Below, piece after piece: positions 22,017 through 29,709 of a stretch of DNA of 64,000 bases. This stretch comes from Streptacidiphilus sp. P02-A3a. GTDB lineage: Bacteria; Actinomycetota; Actinomycetes; Streptomycetales; Streptomycetaceae. The translations under genes were made by a program, and so were the position numbers. Where the stretch lies: positions 6,147,922 to 6,211,921 of the forward strand of contig NZ_CP048289.1 of NCBI RefSeq assembly GCF_014084105.1, read 5' to 3'. The notes beneath the pieces are model-generated. The model was given only the letters and a program-made list of their open reading frames with translations, was not told where the DNA came from and ran no database searches. The number at the start of each line of letters is the position of its first letter. Position 1 is the stretch's first letter.

Positions 22017-22244
22017 TTAGCAGGTGAAGAAGGTGTATACCGTGCGGGACCGATAGGTCTCGCCGGGGCGCAGCACCACGCTCGGGAAGTCCGGGCGGTT
22101 CGGCGAGTCGGGCAGCGGCTGGGTCTGCAACGCCACCGCGCAGTGCCGCTGGTACGGTCGGCCGCCGAGGCCGGTGAGCGTGGCGTCGAAGGCGTTGGCG
22201 GTGTACACCTGGAGCCCGGGTTCGGTGGTGGGGGAGGGTGTCAA
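22017..22244 (-). pseudogene. Aldose 1-epimerase remnant (C-terminal fragment)
   Basis: The 75-codon frame matches only the C-terminal end of galactose mutarotase: TEPGLQVYTANAFDATLTG, RHCAVALQTQPLPDSP, then FPSVVLRPGETYRSRTVY. The N-terminal 250 or so residues, including the catalytic His pair, are absent; the neighbouring LacI gene ends about 70 bases upstream. A deletion most likely removed the rest, and no start with a ribosome-binding site is visible. A functional short protein is unlikely. Confidence 0.8.
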
Positions 22245-22314
22245 GCGGGTCCCGGAGGCCTGCGCCTCACCGTCGGAGTTCGTGGGCGCGGTGCGCCGCC
22301 CCGGCGGGGCGGGG

Positions 22315-23340
22315 TCAGGGCCGGGGTGTGGTGCTGCTGCGGACGATCAGCTCCGGGGCGACCAGCAGGTGCGGCTCCTCGGGCAGCGCGCCCTGCATCC
22401 GGTCCAGCAGCAGCCCGATGCTGGCCCGGCCCAGGGCCTCGAAGTCCTGGCGGACGGTCGTCAGCGGCGGCGCGAAGTACTCGGCCTCGGGGATGTCGTC
22501 GAACCCGGCGACCGCGACGTCCTCCGGCACCCGGACCCCGGCCTCCCGGAAGGCGCGCAGCACGCCGAGGGCCATCTGGTCGTTGGCGACGAACACCGCG
22601 GTCAGCGGCGTGCCGCCGCCGTCCGGAACGCCGACCTGTCCGGCCAGTTGCTGGCCCGCGCGGTAGCCGGACAGCGGGCTCCAGTCGCCGAACAGCGGCG
22701 GCGGCACCTCGGCCCCGGCGTCCTCCAGCGCCGAGCGCCAGCCGTCCAGCCGCGACTGCGCCTCCAGCCAGTCCTGCGGACCGGCCACATGCCGGACCGT
22801 GCGGTGGCCCGCCCGCAGCAGGTGGCCGGTGACCAGGCGGGCGCCCAGCCGCTGGTCGACGCCGACCCCGGGCACGTCCGCGCTGCCCCCGCCCTCGACG
22901 GTGACCAGCGGGAAGGCCCAGCGGGCCGCGGACAGTACGGCGACGGCGTCCTGGCGGGGGGCGATCACCACCGCGCCGTCCACCCCCCAGTCGCCGAGGT
23001 GCTCCAGCGCCTCGGTCAGGGTCTCCCGGTTCAGTCGGCGCAGGCTGACGGTGGAGGTCAGGTAGCCGTCGGCGCGGGCCGCCTGCTGGATCCCGGCCAG
23101 GGTGCTGGCCGGGCCGAACAGGGTGGTGTCGAAGGCGACCACGCCGAGGGTGTGGGTCCGCCGGGTGACCAGGGCGCGCGCGGAGGAGTTGGGCCGGTAG
23201 CCGAGCTCGGCGATCGCGCGCTGGACCCCGGCCCGGGTGGTGTCGCGGACGTTGGGGTGACCGCCGAGGACCCGGGAGACGGTCTGGTGCGACACTCCGG
23301 CCAGCCGGGCGACATCGGCCATCGTGGGAGGTCGGTGCAT
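22315..23340 (-). CDS. LacI-family transcriptional regulator (arabinofuranosidase control)
   Basis: A 341-residue repressor with an N-terminal HTH (TMADVARLAGVSHQTVSRVLGG), hinge helix (RPNSSARALVTRRTHTLGVV) and sugar-binding-like effector domain (FVANDQMALGVLRAFRE; VAGFDDIPEAEYFAPPLTTV). The ATG at 23340 has GGAG five bases upstream. A 14-bp site at 23400-23413 in its own promoter recurs with one mismatch in front of the divergent-origin GH54 gene. The regulator therefore probably represses itself and that glycosidase in response to arabinose-containing oligosaccharides. Confidence 0.9.
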   Translation of the reverse strand: MHRPPTMADVARLAGVSHQTVSRVLGGHPNVRDTTRAGVQRAIAELGYRPNSSARALVTRRTHTLGVVAFDTTLFGPASTLAGIQQAARADGYLTSTVSLRRLNRETLTEALEHLGDWGVDGAVVIAPRQDAVAVLSAARWAFPLVTVEGGGSADVPGVGVDQRLGARLVTGHLLRAGHRTVRHVAGPQDWLEAQSRLDGWRSALEDAGAEVPPPLFGDWSPLSGYRAGQQLAGQVGVPDGGGTPLTAVFVANDQMALGVLRAFREAGVRVPEDVAVAGFDDIPEAEYFAPPLTTVRQDFEALGRASIGLLLDRMQGALPEEPHLLVAPELIVRSSTTPRP

Positions 23341-23399
23341 CAGCGCTCCATGGTGGTCTGGGACACGGTGTCTCCTCGAACTCAGCGCGGCGGGGCTAT

Positions 23400-23413
23400 T
23401 GTGAACGCTAACA
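23400..23413 (-). promoter_or_regulatory. LacI-type operator, copy 1 (regulator promoter)
   Basis: On the minus strand it reads TGTTAGCGTTCACA, matching 13 of 14 bases of the site at 25102-25115. It lies 60 bases upstream of the LacI start. Confidence 0.65.
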
Positions 23414-23459
23414 TGCAATCGGGTCAAGCAGCGTACGAGGGTGCCGGGGGTGCCCCACG

Positions 23460-23491
23460 GGCCGCACCGCCAGGCCTACGGCGGTGCGGCC
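23460..23491 (-). terminator. Arabinofuranosidase terminator hairpin
   Basis: A 12-bp perfect stem (23460-23471 with 23480-23491) and an 8-base loop lie 40 bases after the GH54 stop on the minus strand. Confidence 0.75.
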
Positions 23492-23530
23492 GGTGCTACC
23501 GCGCGCGCCTTCCGGCGGATCGCGGCAGGG

Positions 23531-25075
23531 TCACGCCCAGGGCGAGGTGACGGCCCAACTCACGTCGCTGGTCCAGAGGTTGGCGTTGTCCCAGGTGTTG
23601 CTGCCGCCATCGCTCGCGACATACACGGTGTAGTCGAAGTGGCGGATGTACGTGCCCGGGTAGTTGACGGTCTGGAACGAGAAGCCCTGGCCGTCGATCC
23701 CCGGCTGGGCGCAGAAGGTCGCGTCCTGGGCGAACTGGGCGCTGCCGTCGTCGGTGTTCAGCCACAGTTCGAAGCCGGAGTGCCGCAGGTACTGGCCGGG
23801 GTCGTTGGCCGACTCGAAGGAGACGCAGGAGCTGTCGGCCAGGCCCGCCTCCACCAGCCAGGTGGCGTCGGACCTGGTGGTGGCCGCACTGGCCGAGGTG
23901 ACCGCCGCGATCACGACCTTGGTGTCGCTGTCGTCGTGGGTGAGGTAGTCGCCGGTGCAGCAGGCGGTCGTCGCCCGCAGCGAGATCCGCGAGCCGACCG
24001 CCGGCGCCGACCCGGCGTAGGCGGTGTACCCGGCCGCGACGATGTCGGCCTGGACGGCGGCGTCGGTCGCCGCCGACGGCAGACCGGCCGTCATCACGCC
24101 CTCGAAGAAAGACCCGGCCGAGCTGTTGCTGTCGTCGCCGCCGGTGCCGAGGACGATCGCGCCCTCCTGGTGCATCGGGATGTAGCCGCCGGTGGTGGGC
24201 AGCGAGCCGTCGTACCAGTCGGTGAGCGCGCCGGACTGGGCGTTGCCGCCCTCGATCGAGTAGTCGCTGGTGCCGTTGGTGCGCACCAGGGCGGTGACGA
24301 ACGGGCCGCTGTTGCCGCGGTTGCCCGGGTTCGAGCCGTTGCCGCCAGCGAACAGGCCGTTCTCCAGGTCGGCCTGGACCCACGGGCCGGAGCCGGTGCA
24401 GGGCGGGAACCAGCACTCGGTACCGAAGTTGATCGCGCTCATGTGGCCGGAGCCGTTGTCGTCGTTGTTGGTCTCGGCGTTGCCGTAGTCGAAGCAGCAG
24501 CCGCCGTCGACGTGGGTGCCCGAGGTCACCATGTACTCGTCCTGGGCGGTGCTGCCGGTGGCCACGCCCTTGGTAGCGTCGTCGCGGTAGCCGGTACCGG
24601 GGGTGATGTACACGCCGTAGGCCTTGTGGCCGTCGACGGTGACCGGCAGCGCGTTGGCGTAGGCGCCGACGTCCTGGCCGCCGTTGCCGCCCGGACCCTC
24701 GATGGTCAGGTCGTTGTGGTTGGCCGACTGGTCGTAGACGCGGGTGATGACGCAGCTGGTGTCGGCACAGAAGGCGTCCTGCGCGGCGGCGTCGGCGACA
24801 CCGCCGGCGGTGAGCGGGCCGACCGTGGTGTAGCCGTCGTCGGACGAGCGCCGCACCTGGTAGAGCGGGCCGTCGTACCCGGAGTACAGCGCCCGGACCG
24901 TGCTGTGGGCGGCCACGCACGGCGTCCCGGCCGCGGCGTAGATGTCACACGGTCCCTGGGCCGCGGCCTGGGACGTCGTCGGCAGCCCGACGATGACGCT
25001 GACGGCGAGGGCGAGGGCCGCTCCCAGCGCCGGCAGGGCCCTGCGTACGCCGGTGCTCCATGGTCGAGAGGTCAT
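23531..25075 (-). CDS. abfB: Secreted alpha-L-arabinofuranosidase, GH54 with C-terminal CBM42
   Basis: A 514-residue exported enzyme removing arabinofuranosyl side chains from arabinoxylan or arabinan. A signal peptide (residues 1-37, ending TSQAAA) is followed by the GH54 domain (about 40-370), recognisable from GPCDIYAAAGTPCVAAHSTV and VQADLENGLFAGG. The Glu in DLENGLF and the Asp in GGDDSNSS match the family nucleophile and acid/base positions. The arabinose-binding CBM42 (about 375-514) has the repeats SLRATTACCTGDYLTH, CVSFESANDPGQYLRHSG and FSFQTVNYPGTYIRHFD. Many Cys suggest disulphides. A LacI-type operator lies 27 bases upstream of the start. Confidence 0.95.
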   Translation of the reverse strand: MTSRPWSTGVRRALPALGAALALAVSVIVGLPTTSQAAAQGPCDIYAAAGTPCVAAHSTVRALYSGYDGPLYQVRRSSDDGYTTVGPLTAGGVADAAAQDAFCADTSCVITRVYDQSANHNDLTIEGPGGNGGQDVGAYANALPVTVDGHKAYGVYITPGTGYRDDATKGVATGSTAQDEYMVTSGTHVDGGCCFDYGNAETNNDDNGSGHMSAINFGTECWFPPCTGSGPWVQADLENGLFAGGNGSNPGNRGNSGPFVTALVRTNGTSDYSIEGGNAQSGALTDWYDGSLPTTGGYIPMHQEGAIVLGTGGDDSNSSAGSFFEGVMTAGLPSAATDAAVQADIVAAGYTAYAGSAPAVGSRISLRATTACCTGDYLTHDDSDTKVVIAAVTSASAATTRSDATWLVEAGLADSSCVSFESANDPGQYLRHSGFELWLNTDDGSAQFAQDATFCAQPGIDGQGFSFQTVNYPGTYIRHFDYTVYVASDGGSNTWDNANLWTSDVSWAVTSPWA

Positions 25076-25101
25076 GGGTGGGTTCCTCTGCTCGGGCGAA
25101 T

Positions 25102-25115
25102 TGTTAGCGTTAACA
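25102..25115 (-). promoter_or_regulatory. LacI-type operator, copy 2 (arabinofuranosidase promoter)
   Basis: TGTTAGCGTTAACA has TGTTA/TAACA arms around GCGT. It is nearly identical to the site in the LacI promoter at 23400-23413. Confidence 0.7.
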
Positions 25116-25297
25116 TTTCGCGCTGCGGACATGGCTGTCCAAGGGTGGTGGTGGTGTGTGCGCGGGTGGCGGTGAGCCGTCCATGACTATCGCCCCGTGC
25201 CCGGGACGCGTCAAGGCAACGGACAAAGGTTCGTCGCCGCGCGGCTCCGGCCGCGCCCGCACGGGCCGTCCGGCCCGCTCGCTGGCCTGGCACGCTC

Positions 25298-25303
25298 TAG
25301 ACT
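25298..25303 (+). promoter_or_regulatory. -10 element for a leaderless acetyltransferase transcript
   Basis: TAGACT ends seven bases before the GTG at 25311, so transcription would begin at or next to the start codon. No Shine-Dalgarno sequence is present. Confidence 0.5.
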
Positions 25304-25310
25304 CTCCGCC

Positions 25311-25865
25311 GTGACAGCCGCCGAGGAGTCAGTGGTCCGCCCGGCGGTCGCGGCCGACCTGGACGCCGTGGCCGAGATCTACGCGCACTACGTCCTGCAC
25401 ACCGTGGCGACCTTCGAGGAGAGCCCTCCCGCCGTCGCCGCCTGGGACCGACGGCTCGACGACCTCGCCGCCCGGGGGCTGCCCTTCCTGGTCGCCGAGG
25501 TCTCCGGCGAGGTCGTCGGCTACGCCTATGCCGCCCCCTGGCGCCCCAAGCCCGCCTACCGGCACACCGTCGAGGACTCGGTCTACCTCGCTCCCGGCCG
25601 GACCGGCCAGGGCCTGGGCGGCGCCCTGCTGCGCCGGCTGTCGGCCGGCTGCGCCCGGGCCGGGGTGCGGCAGCTGATCGCGGTCATCGCCGACACCGGC
25701 GGCGACGCCTCGGTCGCGCTGCACCGCCGCCTCGGCTTCACCGAGGCGGGGCGCCTGACCGCCGTCGGCTACAAGCACGGCCGCTGGATCGACACGCTGC
25801 TGATGCAGCGCACCCTCGGCGACCCGCCGGACAGCGGGCGGCACCCGGACGGCGGCCACCGGTAG
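25311..25865 (+). CDS. GNAT N-acetyltransferase, phosphinothricin acetyltransferase-like
   Basis: A 184-residue cytoplasmic acetyltransferase. The acetyl-CoA loop is GRTGQGLGGALL (residues 96-107). The segment YAYAAPWRPKPAYRHTVEDSVYL is typical of the PAT/Bar group, as are ATFEESPP near the N-terminus and LHRRLGFTEAGRL near the end. Such enzymes acetylate phosphinothricin, methionine sulfoximine or related amino acids; the natural substrate here is unknown. The transcript appears leaderless. Confidence 0.88.
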   Translation: MTAAEESVVRPAVAADLDAVAEIYAHYVLHTVATFEESPPAVAAWDRRLDDLAARGLPFLVAEVSGEVVGYAYAAPWRPKPAYRHTVEDSVYLAPGRTGQGLGGALLRRLSAGCARAGVRQLIAVIADTGGDASVALHRRLGFTEAGRLTAVGYKHGRWIDTLLMQRTLGDPPDSGRHPDGGHR

Positions 25866-25878
25866 GCCGCTCGCCGCG

Positions 25879-26706
25879 CTACCCCTGGGCGGCTGCCGAC
25901 CGGTCCGCCTCGCGGACGGCCCGGCGGATGGTGTCGGCCACCGCCGCCGGGTGGGTGAGGTGCGGCACGTGGGCACCGGGGAGCGTCCACGGCTCCCGGT
26001 CGAGGGCCCCGGCCAGCGCGTGCGCGCCGACGGTGAGGAAGTCCGGGGAGTGCTCGCCGCGCAGGATCCACAGCGGGACGGCGGGGTCGGTCACCGGCAC
26101 GGTCAGCTCGCCCAGGTCCCGGGAGTCGACACCGAAGAGGGTGCCCGCGTTGCCGAGCAGGCGTTCCCGCTGCTCGGCCGGGAGGTCCTCGTAGGCGTCC
26201 GCCTGCAACAGCCGGAGCAGCGCGTCCGCCCCGCCGCGCAGGTCACCGGCCGCGACGAACGGACCGACCACCGCCCGGGTAGGGGCGCTCGCCCCGGCCG
26301 GGTCGGCCAGCAGCGACGGCAGGAACGGCTCGTGGAGGAGCACCAGCCGGACGAGTTCCGGTCGGCGCAGCGCCAGGGTCAGCCCGATGCCGCCGCCGAG
26401 GCTGTGCGCGTAGACCACCGCCGGGCCCGTCTCCAGCGCCGCCAACAGGCCTGCGGCGTCGGCCGCCTGCTCGTCCATCGAGGTCGACGTCCAGTCGGCG
26501 GGGCGGGGGCTGCGGGAGTGGCCGCGCCGGTCGTAGCTGATCACCCGGTGCTCGTCGGCGAGCAGGTCGGCCACGGCCTCCCAGGCGGCCCCGTCGCCGA
26601 AGCCGCCGGAGACGCACAGCACCGGCGTCCCCTGGCCGCGCACCTCGTAGTAGAGCTCGGTCCCGTTGACCGGCACGGTGCCGCATCGGCTCACGACGGC
26701 GCTCAC
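25879..26706 (-). CDS. Alpha/beta hydrolase
   Basis: A 275-residue soluble hydrolase. The nucleophile elbow is AHSLGGGIG (Ser about residue 116), the oxyanion strand has SGGFGDGAAW, and the catalytic His lies near the end in HVPHLTHP. ISYDRRGHSRSP is typical of the haloperoxidase/epoxide-hydrolase-like group. The GTG start overlaps the stop of the metallo-beta-lactamase gene (GTGA, 26703-26706), so the two are co-translated. Both are likely ester- or lactone-cleaving enzymes. Confidence 0.85.
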   Translation of the reverse strand: MSAVVSRCGTVPVNGTELYYEVRGQGTPVLCVSGGFGDGAAWEAVADLLADEHRVISYDRRGHSRSPRPADWTSTSMDEQAADAAGLLAALETGPAVVYAHSLGGGIGLTLALRRPELVRLVLLHEPFLPSLLADPAGASAPTRAVVGPFVAAGDLRGGADALLRLLQADAYEDLPAEQRERLLGNAGTLFGVDSRDLGELTVPVTDPAVPLWILRGEHSPDFLTVGAHALAGALDREPWTLPGAHVPHLTHPAAVADTIRRAVREADRSAAAQG

Positions 26707-27521
26707 CGGGCCCCCGCCTCCGCCTGGAAGCGCTGGAACTCCCACGGGTCGTGGGCGGAGATGACGGTCACCTCGTCGCCGTGGTCGCGGACGAGCTCGC
26801 GCAGCCGCGCCTGGGTGCCGAGCCGCAGGTCGTGGTGGACCTCGGCGCTGGTCTGCACGAAGTCGAGCAGCGGGTGGGAGTGCGGGTCCGCCTGCAACTC
26901 GCGGTGGTAGTAGTACGCGTCGCCGCAGTGCAGCAGCCAGCTGCCCGGGCCGGTGCGGACCGCGATCCCGGCGTGCCCGGCCGTGTGGCCGCCGAGCGGC
27001 ACCAGCAGGATGTCGTCGGCCAGTCCCCGCACCGGCACCGCCGTGAAGCCGAACCACACGTGGTCGGTCCCCGGGGTGTAGCGCACCCACTTCGGTCCGT
27101 GGGCCCAGTGTCCGGGCCGGTAGCGGAAGCTGGGCGCCTCCGCGAAGGCGGCGTCGATCTCCGCCCGCAGTACGTGGACCTGCGCGTGGGGGAAGTCCGG
27201 CAGGCCGCCGGAGTGGTCGATGTCGAGGTGGCTGAGGATGATGTGGCGGACGTCCTCGGCCGCGAAGCCGAGCCGCTCGACCTGGCGGATCGCGGTCTCG
27301 TCCTCGGTGAGCACCGGTTGCGTCAGCTCCACCCAGGTGGTCCCCAGCACGGTGTCCGGGTCACGGATGTCGTCGAGCCCCAGACCGGTCTCGACGAGCA
27401 CCAGCCCGTCGGAGTCGGTCTCGATCAGCAGGCAGTGGTTCACCGCGTGGGCGCTCGGCAGCCCCTCGTAGGTGGGCTCGATCATGCGCACGGAGGCGCA
27501 GTTGAGGTGATGGATCTTCAT
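26703..27521 (-). CDS. Metallo-beta-lactamase-fold hydrolase (lactonase-like)
   Basis: A 272-residue hydrolase. The metal motif reads SHLDIDHSGG (His98, Asp100, Asp102, His103), with Asp in the place of the second His of the classical HxHxDH. Further ligands are likely His179 or His183 in GGHTAGH, Asp in HCGDAYYYH and His in ISAHDPWE. This pattern occurs among N-acyl homoserine lactonase-like proteins. GAGGAG precedes the ATG. Expression probably depends on the promoter with an internal TetR-type operator at 27564-27592. Confidence 0.85.
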   Translation of the reverse strand: MKIHHLNCASVRMIEPTYEGLPSAHAVNHCLLIETDSDGLVLVETGLGLDDIRDPDTVLGTTWVELTQPVLTEDETAIRQVERLGFAAEDVRHIILSHLDIDHSGGLPDFPHAQVHVLRAEIDAAFAEAPSFRYRPGHWAHGPKWVRYTPGTDHVWFGFTAVPVRGLADDILLVPLGGHTAGHAGIAVRTGPGSWLLHCGDAYYYHRELQADPHSHPLLDFVQTSAEVHHDLRLGTQARLRELVRDHGDEVTVISAHDPWEFQRFQAEAGAR

Positions 27522-27563
27522 GGCGCTCCTCGGTCGTCAAGCGGTGGGCAGGGCCCCAGAGGG

Positions 27564-27592
27564 ATACTAGGTAGACTGGTCTAGTAAGTAAA
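27564..27592 (-). promoter_or_regulatory. Promoter with TetR-type operator in the spacer
   Basis: On the minus strand TTTACT (27592-27587) and TAGTAT (27569-27564) are exactly 17 bp apart. The spacer contains the palindrome TAGACCAGTCTA (27583-27572), extended to ACTAG...CTAGT arms at 27566-27585. A repressor bound there would block polymerase. No TetR gene in the window adjoins it directly. Confidence 0.7.
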
Positions 27593-27715
27593 GGCCGACC
27601 GGCAGTCGCCCTGGAAATGGCGCATAAACGGCGGTCGGACCAACAGATAGCGACGGCCCCCGCCGACCGCCCCGGCGCCGGTTACGCTCCCGGCAACCAC
27701 CTTCGAGGGGACGGC

Positions 27716-28099
27716 ATGAAGGCACCGGGCATAGCGCTCGCCATCTGCACCATCAGCGCACTCGCAGGATGCAACTCCACCAGTTCGATGAGTACCGCAC
27801 CACACAACGAGATGGGCAGTTACACGCTCAGCGACTGCTCCAACGGCGGCAACCTCACCCCGCCGCACATCAAGGTCACCTTCACCAGCTCGGCCTCCTA
27901 CATCGAGGACGTGCTCATCAACCTCAGCGACGACAAGGGCTTCCTGAGCTCGGAAGTCGCGAAGCCGGGCGGCGGCTACACCGCCACGCCGGACGTCAAC
28001 CTCGGCCCCGGCGGCAACTTCTCCCAGGTCCTGTACCTGACCAACGGAACCGCCGCCTTCTGCCAGCTGCACCCGTACGTCTCGGACACCGTGAACTGA
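27716..28099 (+). CDS. Small secreted lipoprotein of unknown function
   Basis: A 127-residue product. A short lipoprotein signal (MKAPGIALAICTISALAGC) has lipobox LAGC with Cys19. The mature part is Ser/Thr/Gly-rich with Cys near residues 39 and 118 that may form a disulphide, and hydrophobic beta-strand-like segments (YIEDVLINL; SQVLYLTNG). GAGGGG lies a few bases before the ATG. It resembles small secreted proteins common in Streptomyces, but I recognise no named family. Confidence 0.65.
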   Translation: MKAPGIALAICTISALAGCNSTSSMSTAPHNEMGSYTLSDCSNGGNLTPPHIKVTFTSSASYIEDVLINLSDDKGFLSSEVAKPGGGYTATPDVNLGPGGNFSQVLYLTNGTAAFCQLHPYVSDTVN

Positions 28100-28113
28100 C
28101 CCCGCTCCACCGT

Positions 28114-28143
28114 CCCCCGCCGCGGACACGTCCGCCGCGGGGG
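28114..28143 (+). terminator. Lipoprotein gene terminator
   Basis: A near-perfect 14-bp inverted repeat (28114-28127 with 28130-28143, one mismatch) lies 15 bases after the stop codon. Confidence 0.6.
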
Positions 28144-28257
28144 CCCGCACCCACCCGCGAACGGGCCTGCGGGAACTGGTGTTTGAGCAGACACCCGTAC
28201 GGCTGATCCGGGGCAGTCGGGGGAATCACCGGGCCGGGTACCGGCGTTGAGGAAGTC

Positions 28258-28746
28258 ATGATCGAAAAGACCGAGATCGCCTTCGGCCCGCACTCCCGGA
28301 ACCGGCTCAGCGAAACCGACGATCCGTCACCTACGGGTGCTGAGGCCGCACTTGAGTCGTTCTACTACGCCCTGAACAACCGCGACCCGGACGCCCTGCG
28401 GGAGGACTGGTCGGCCGACCCGCTCGCGCAGCTCAACAATCCGGTGGGTGGCATCCTGCGCGGCGGCGACGCCATCGCCGGGCTGTACGCGCGGGTGTTC
28501 GACGGTTCCATGAACGTCCAGGTGACCTTCGGCGACGTGGTCGCCTACACCGGCGAGGCACACGCCGTCTTCGCCGGACGGGAGACCGGCGGCTACACCG
28601 CCCCGGACGGCACCGAGGTCCCGCTGGAGATCCGTACCAGCCGGTACTTCCGCTACCAGGACGGCCACTGGCGCCAGTACCACCACCACGGCAGCATCGA
28701 CGATCCGGACGCGCTGCGCGCCTACCAGCGGGCCGTCCGCTCCTGA
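28258..28746 (+). CDS. NTF2-like / SnoaL-like small protein
   Basis: A 162-residue cystatin-like cone protein (SgcJ/SnoaL/DUF4440 group). The helix FYYALNNRDPDALREDWSAD is followed by VGGILRGGDAIAGLYARVF and the strands ALEI-type RTSRYFRYQDGHWRQYHHHGSID. Members act as small isomerases, cyclases or carrier proteins, often in polyketide clusters. TGAGGAAG precedes the ATG. It sits beside the TetR and PKS genes, so a tailoring role is possible. Confidence 0.75.
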   Translation: MIEKTEIAFGPHSRNRLSETDDPSPTGAEAALESFYYALNNRDPDALREDWSADPLAQLNNPVGGILRGGDAIAGLYARVFDGSMNVQVTFGDVVAYTGEAHAVFAGRETGGYTAPDGTEVPLEIRTSRYFRYQDGHWRQYHHHGSIDDPDALRAYQRAVRS

Positions 28747-28790
28747 CGCCACCGGCGGGAGCGGACGCGCACGGGCGGAGAACGCGCGAC

Positions 28791-28815
28791 GGGGAACGCC
28801 TCCGTGGCGTTCCCC
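28791..28815. terminator. Bidirectional terminator
   Basis: GGGGAACGCC (28791-28800) pairs with GGCGTTCCCC (28806-28815) around a 5-base loop, between the convergent NTF2-like and TetR genes. Confidence 0.75.
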
Positions 28816-28851
28816 GCACTCCCCCGTGCGCACCGCGTGCGCCCGGTCCGA

Positions 28852-29496
28852 CTAGTCCGTCGGGTGGTCCTGCGGCCGGGCCGCGGTGATGCCGTGCAGC
28901 AGCAGGTCCAGCGTGGCCTGCAACTCCTCGGTCAGGGACACGTTGCGGTCGCCGTGCGGCCGCTCGCACCAGCGGTACAGGGTGCCGAGGTAGAGGTCAC
29001 GCAGCACGTTGCCGACGTGGGTGGGCTGCAGGTCCGCGCTCAGCTCGCCCTGGTCCCGGCCGCCGGAGACGATCTCCGCGAAGAGCTCCGCGACGTAGGG
29101 CTCCTCGATCAACGGCCGCCCGGCGCGGACCCAGGCGGTCAGCATCGCGCTGGTCTGGAACTGCTCCTCCTCGTTGATCCGGCCCAGGGTGCTCATACAC
29201 TGGCGCAGTCTGCCGACGGCCGACGGGGACTGCTGCGGGGCGGACGAGAGCGCGGCGCCCAGCTTCTCGCGCCGCTCCTCCCCCCAGGCGCTTATCAGGT
29301 CCTCCTTGCGCTGGAAGTAGTTGAAGAAGGTGCCCCGGGCGACGTCGGCCCGGTCCGCGATCTCGTCGATCGACGTCTCGTCGTACCCCCGCTCGGTGAA
29401 CAACGTCAGCGCGGAGGTGTAGAGGCGTTCCTTGACCCTCAACTTGTTGCGTTCCCGGCGGCCGAGCTGGGTGTTGTCAGATGCTCGAATGTCCAT
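28852..29496 (-). CDS. TetR-family transcriptional regulator
   Basis: A 214-residue repressor. The N-terminal HTH is SIDEIADRADVARGTFFNYFQRKEDLI (residues about 38-64), and the C-terminal ligand domain is helical. It lies downstream of, and in the same direction as, the PKS gene but after a strong terminator, so it has its own AT-rich promoter (about 29550-29600). A pathway-specific role is likely from position; the effector is unknown. Confidence 0.88.
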   Translation of the reverse strand: MDIRASDNTQLGRRERNKLRVKERLYTSALTLFTERGYDETSIDEIADRADVARGTFFNYFQRKEDLISAWGEERREKLGAALSSAPQQSPSAVGRLRQCMSTLGRINEEEQFQTSAMLTAWVRAGRPLIEEPYVAELFAEIVSGGRDQGELSADLQPTHVGNVLRDLYLGTLYRWCERPHGDRNVSLTEELQATLDLLLHGITAARPQDHPTD

Positions 29497-29644
29497 GGTG
29501 GTTCTCCGTCCCGCCGAGGTAGCAGCCTCTAGGGCGACGAGGTGGGGGGGTCTCTTAAATATATACCACAGTCTAACAATGATTCATGGTCAAAGTTCCA
29601 GCCGGTCCACGCCACTCTTGACCATTGCCTCCCACAGCGCGCAA

Positions 29645-29682
29645 GTGGCCCACGTCCTGGAAGGTCCCAGGACGTGGGCCAC
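29645..29682 (-). terminator. PKS gene terminator
   Basis: A perfect 16-bp stem (29645-29660 with 29667-29682, 6-base loop) lies 28 bases beyond the PKS stop on the minus strand. Confidence 0.85.
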
Positions 29683-29709
29683 GTCTCGCAATGAAGGGTG
29701 TTGCGCGGA

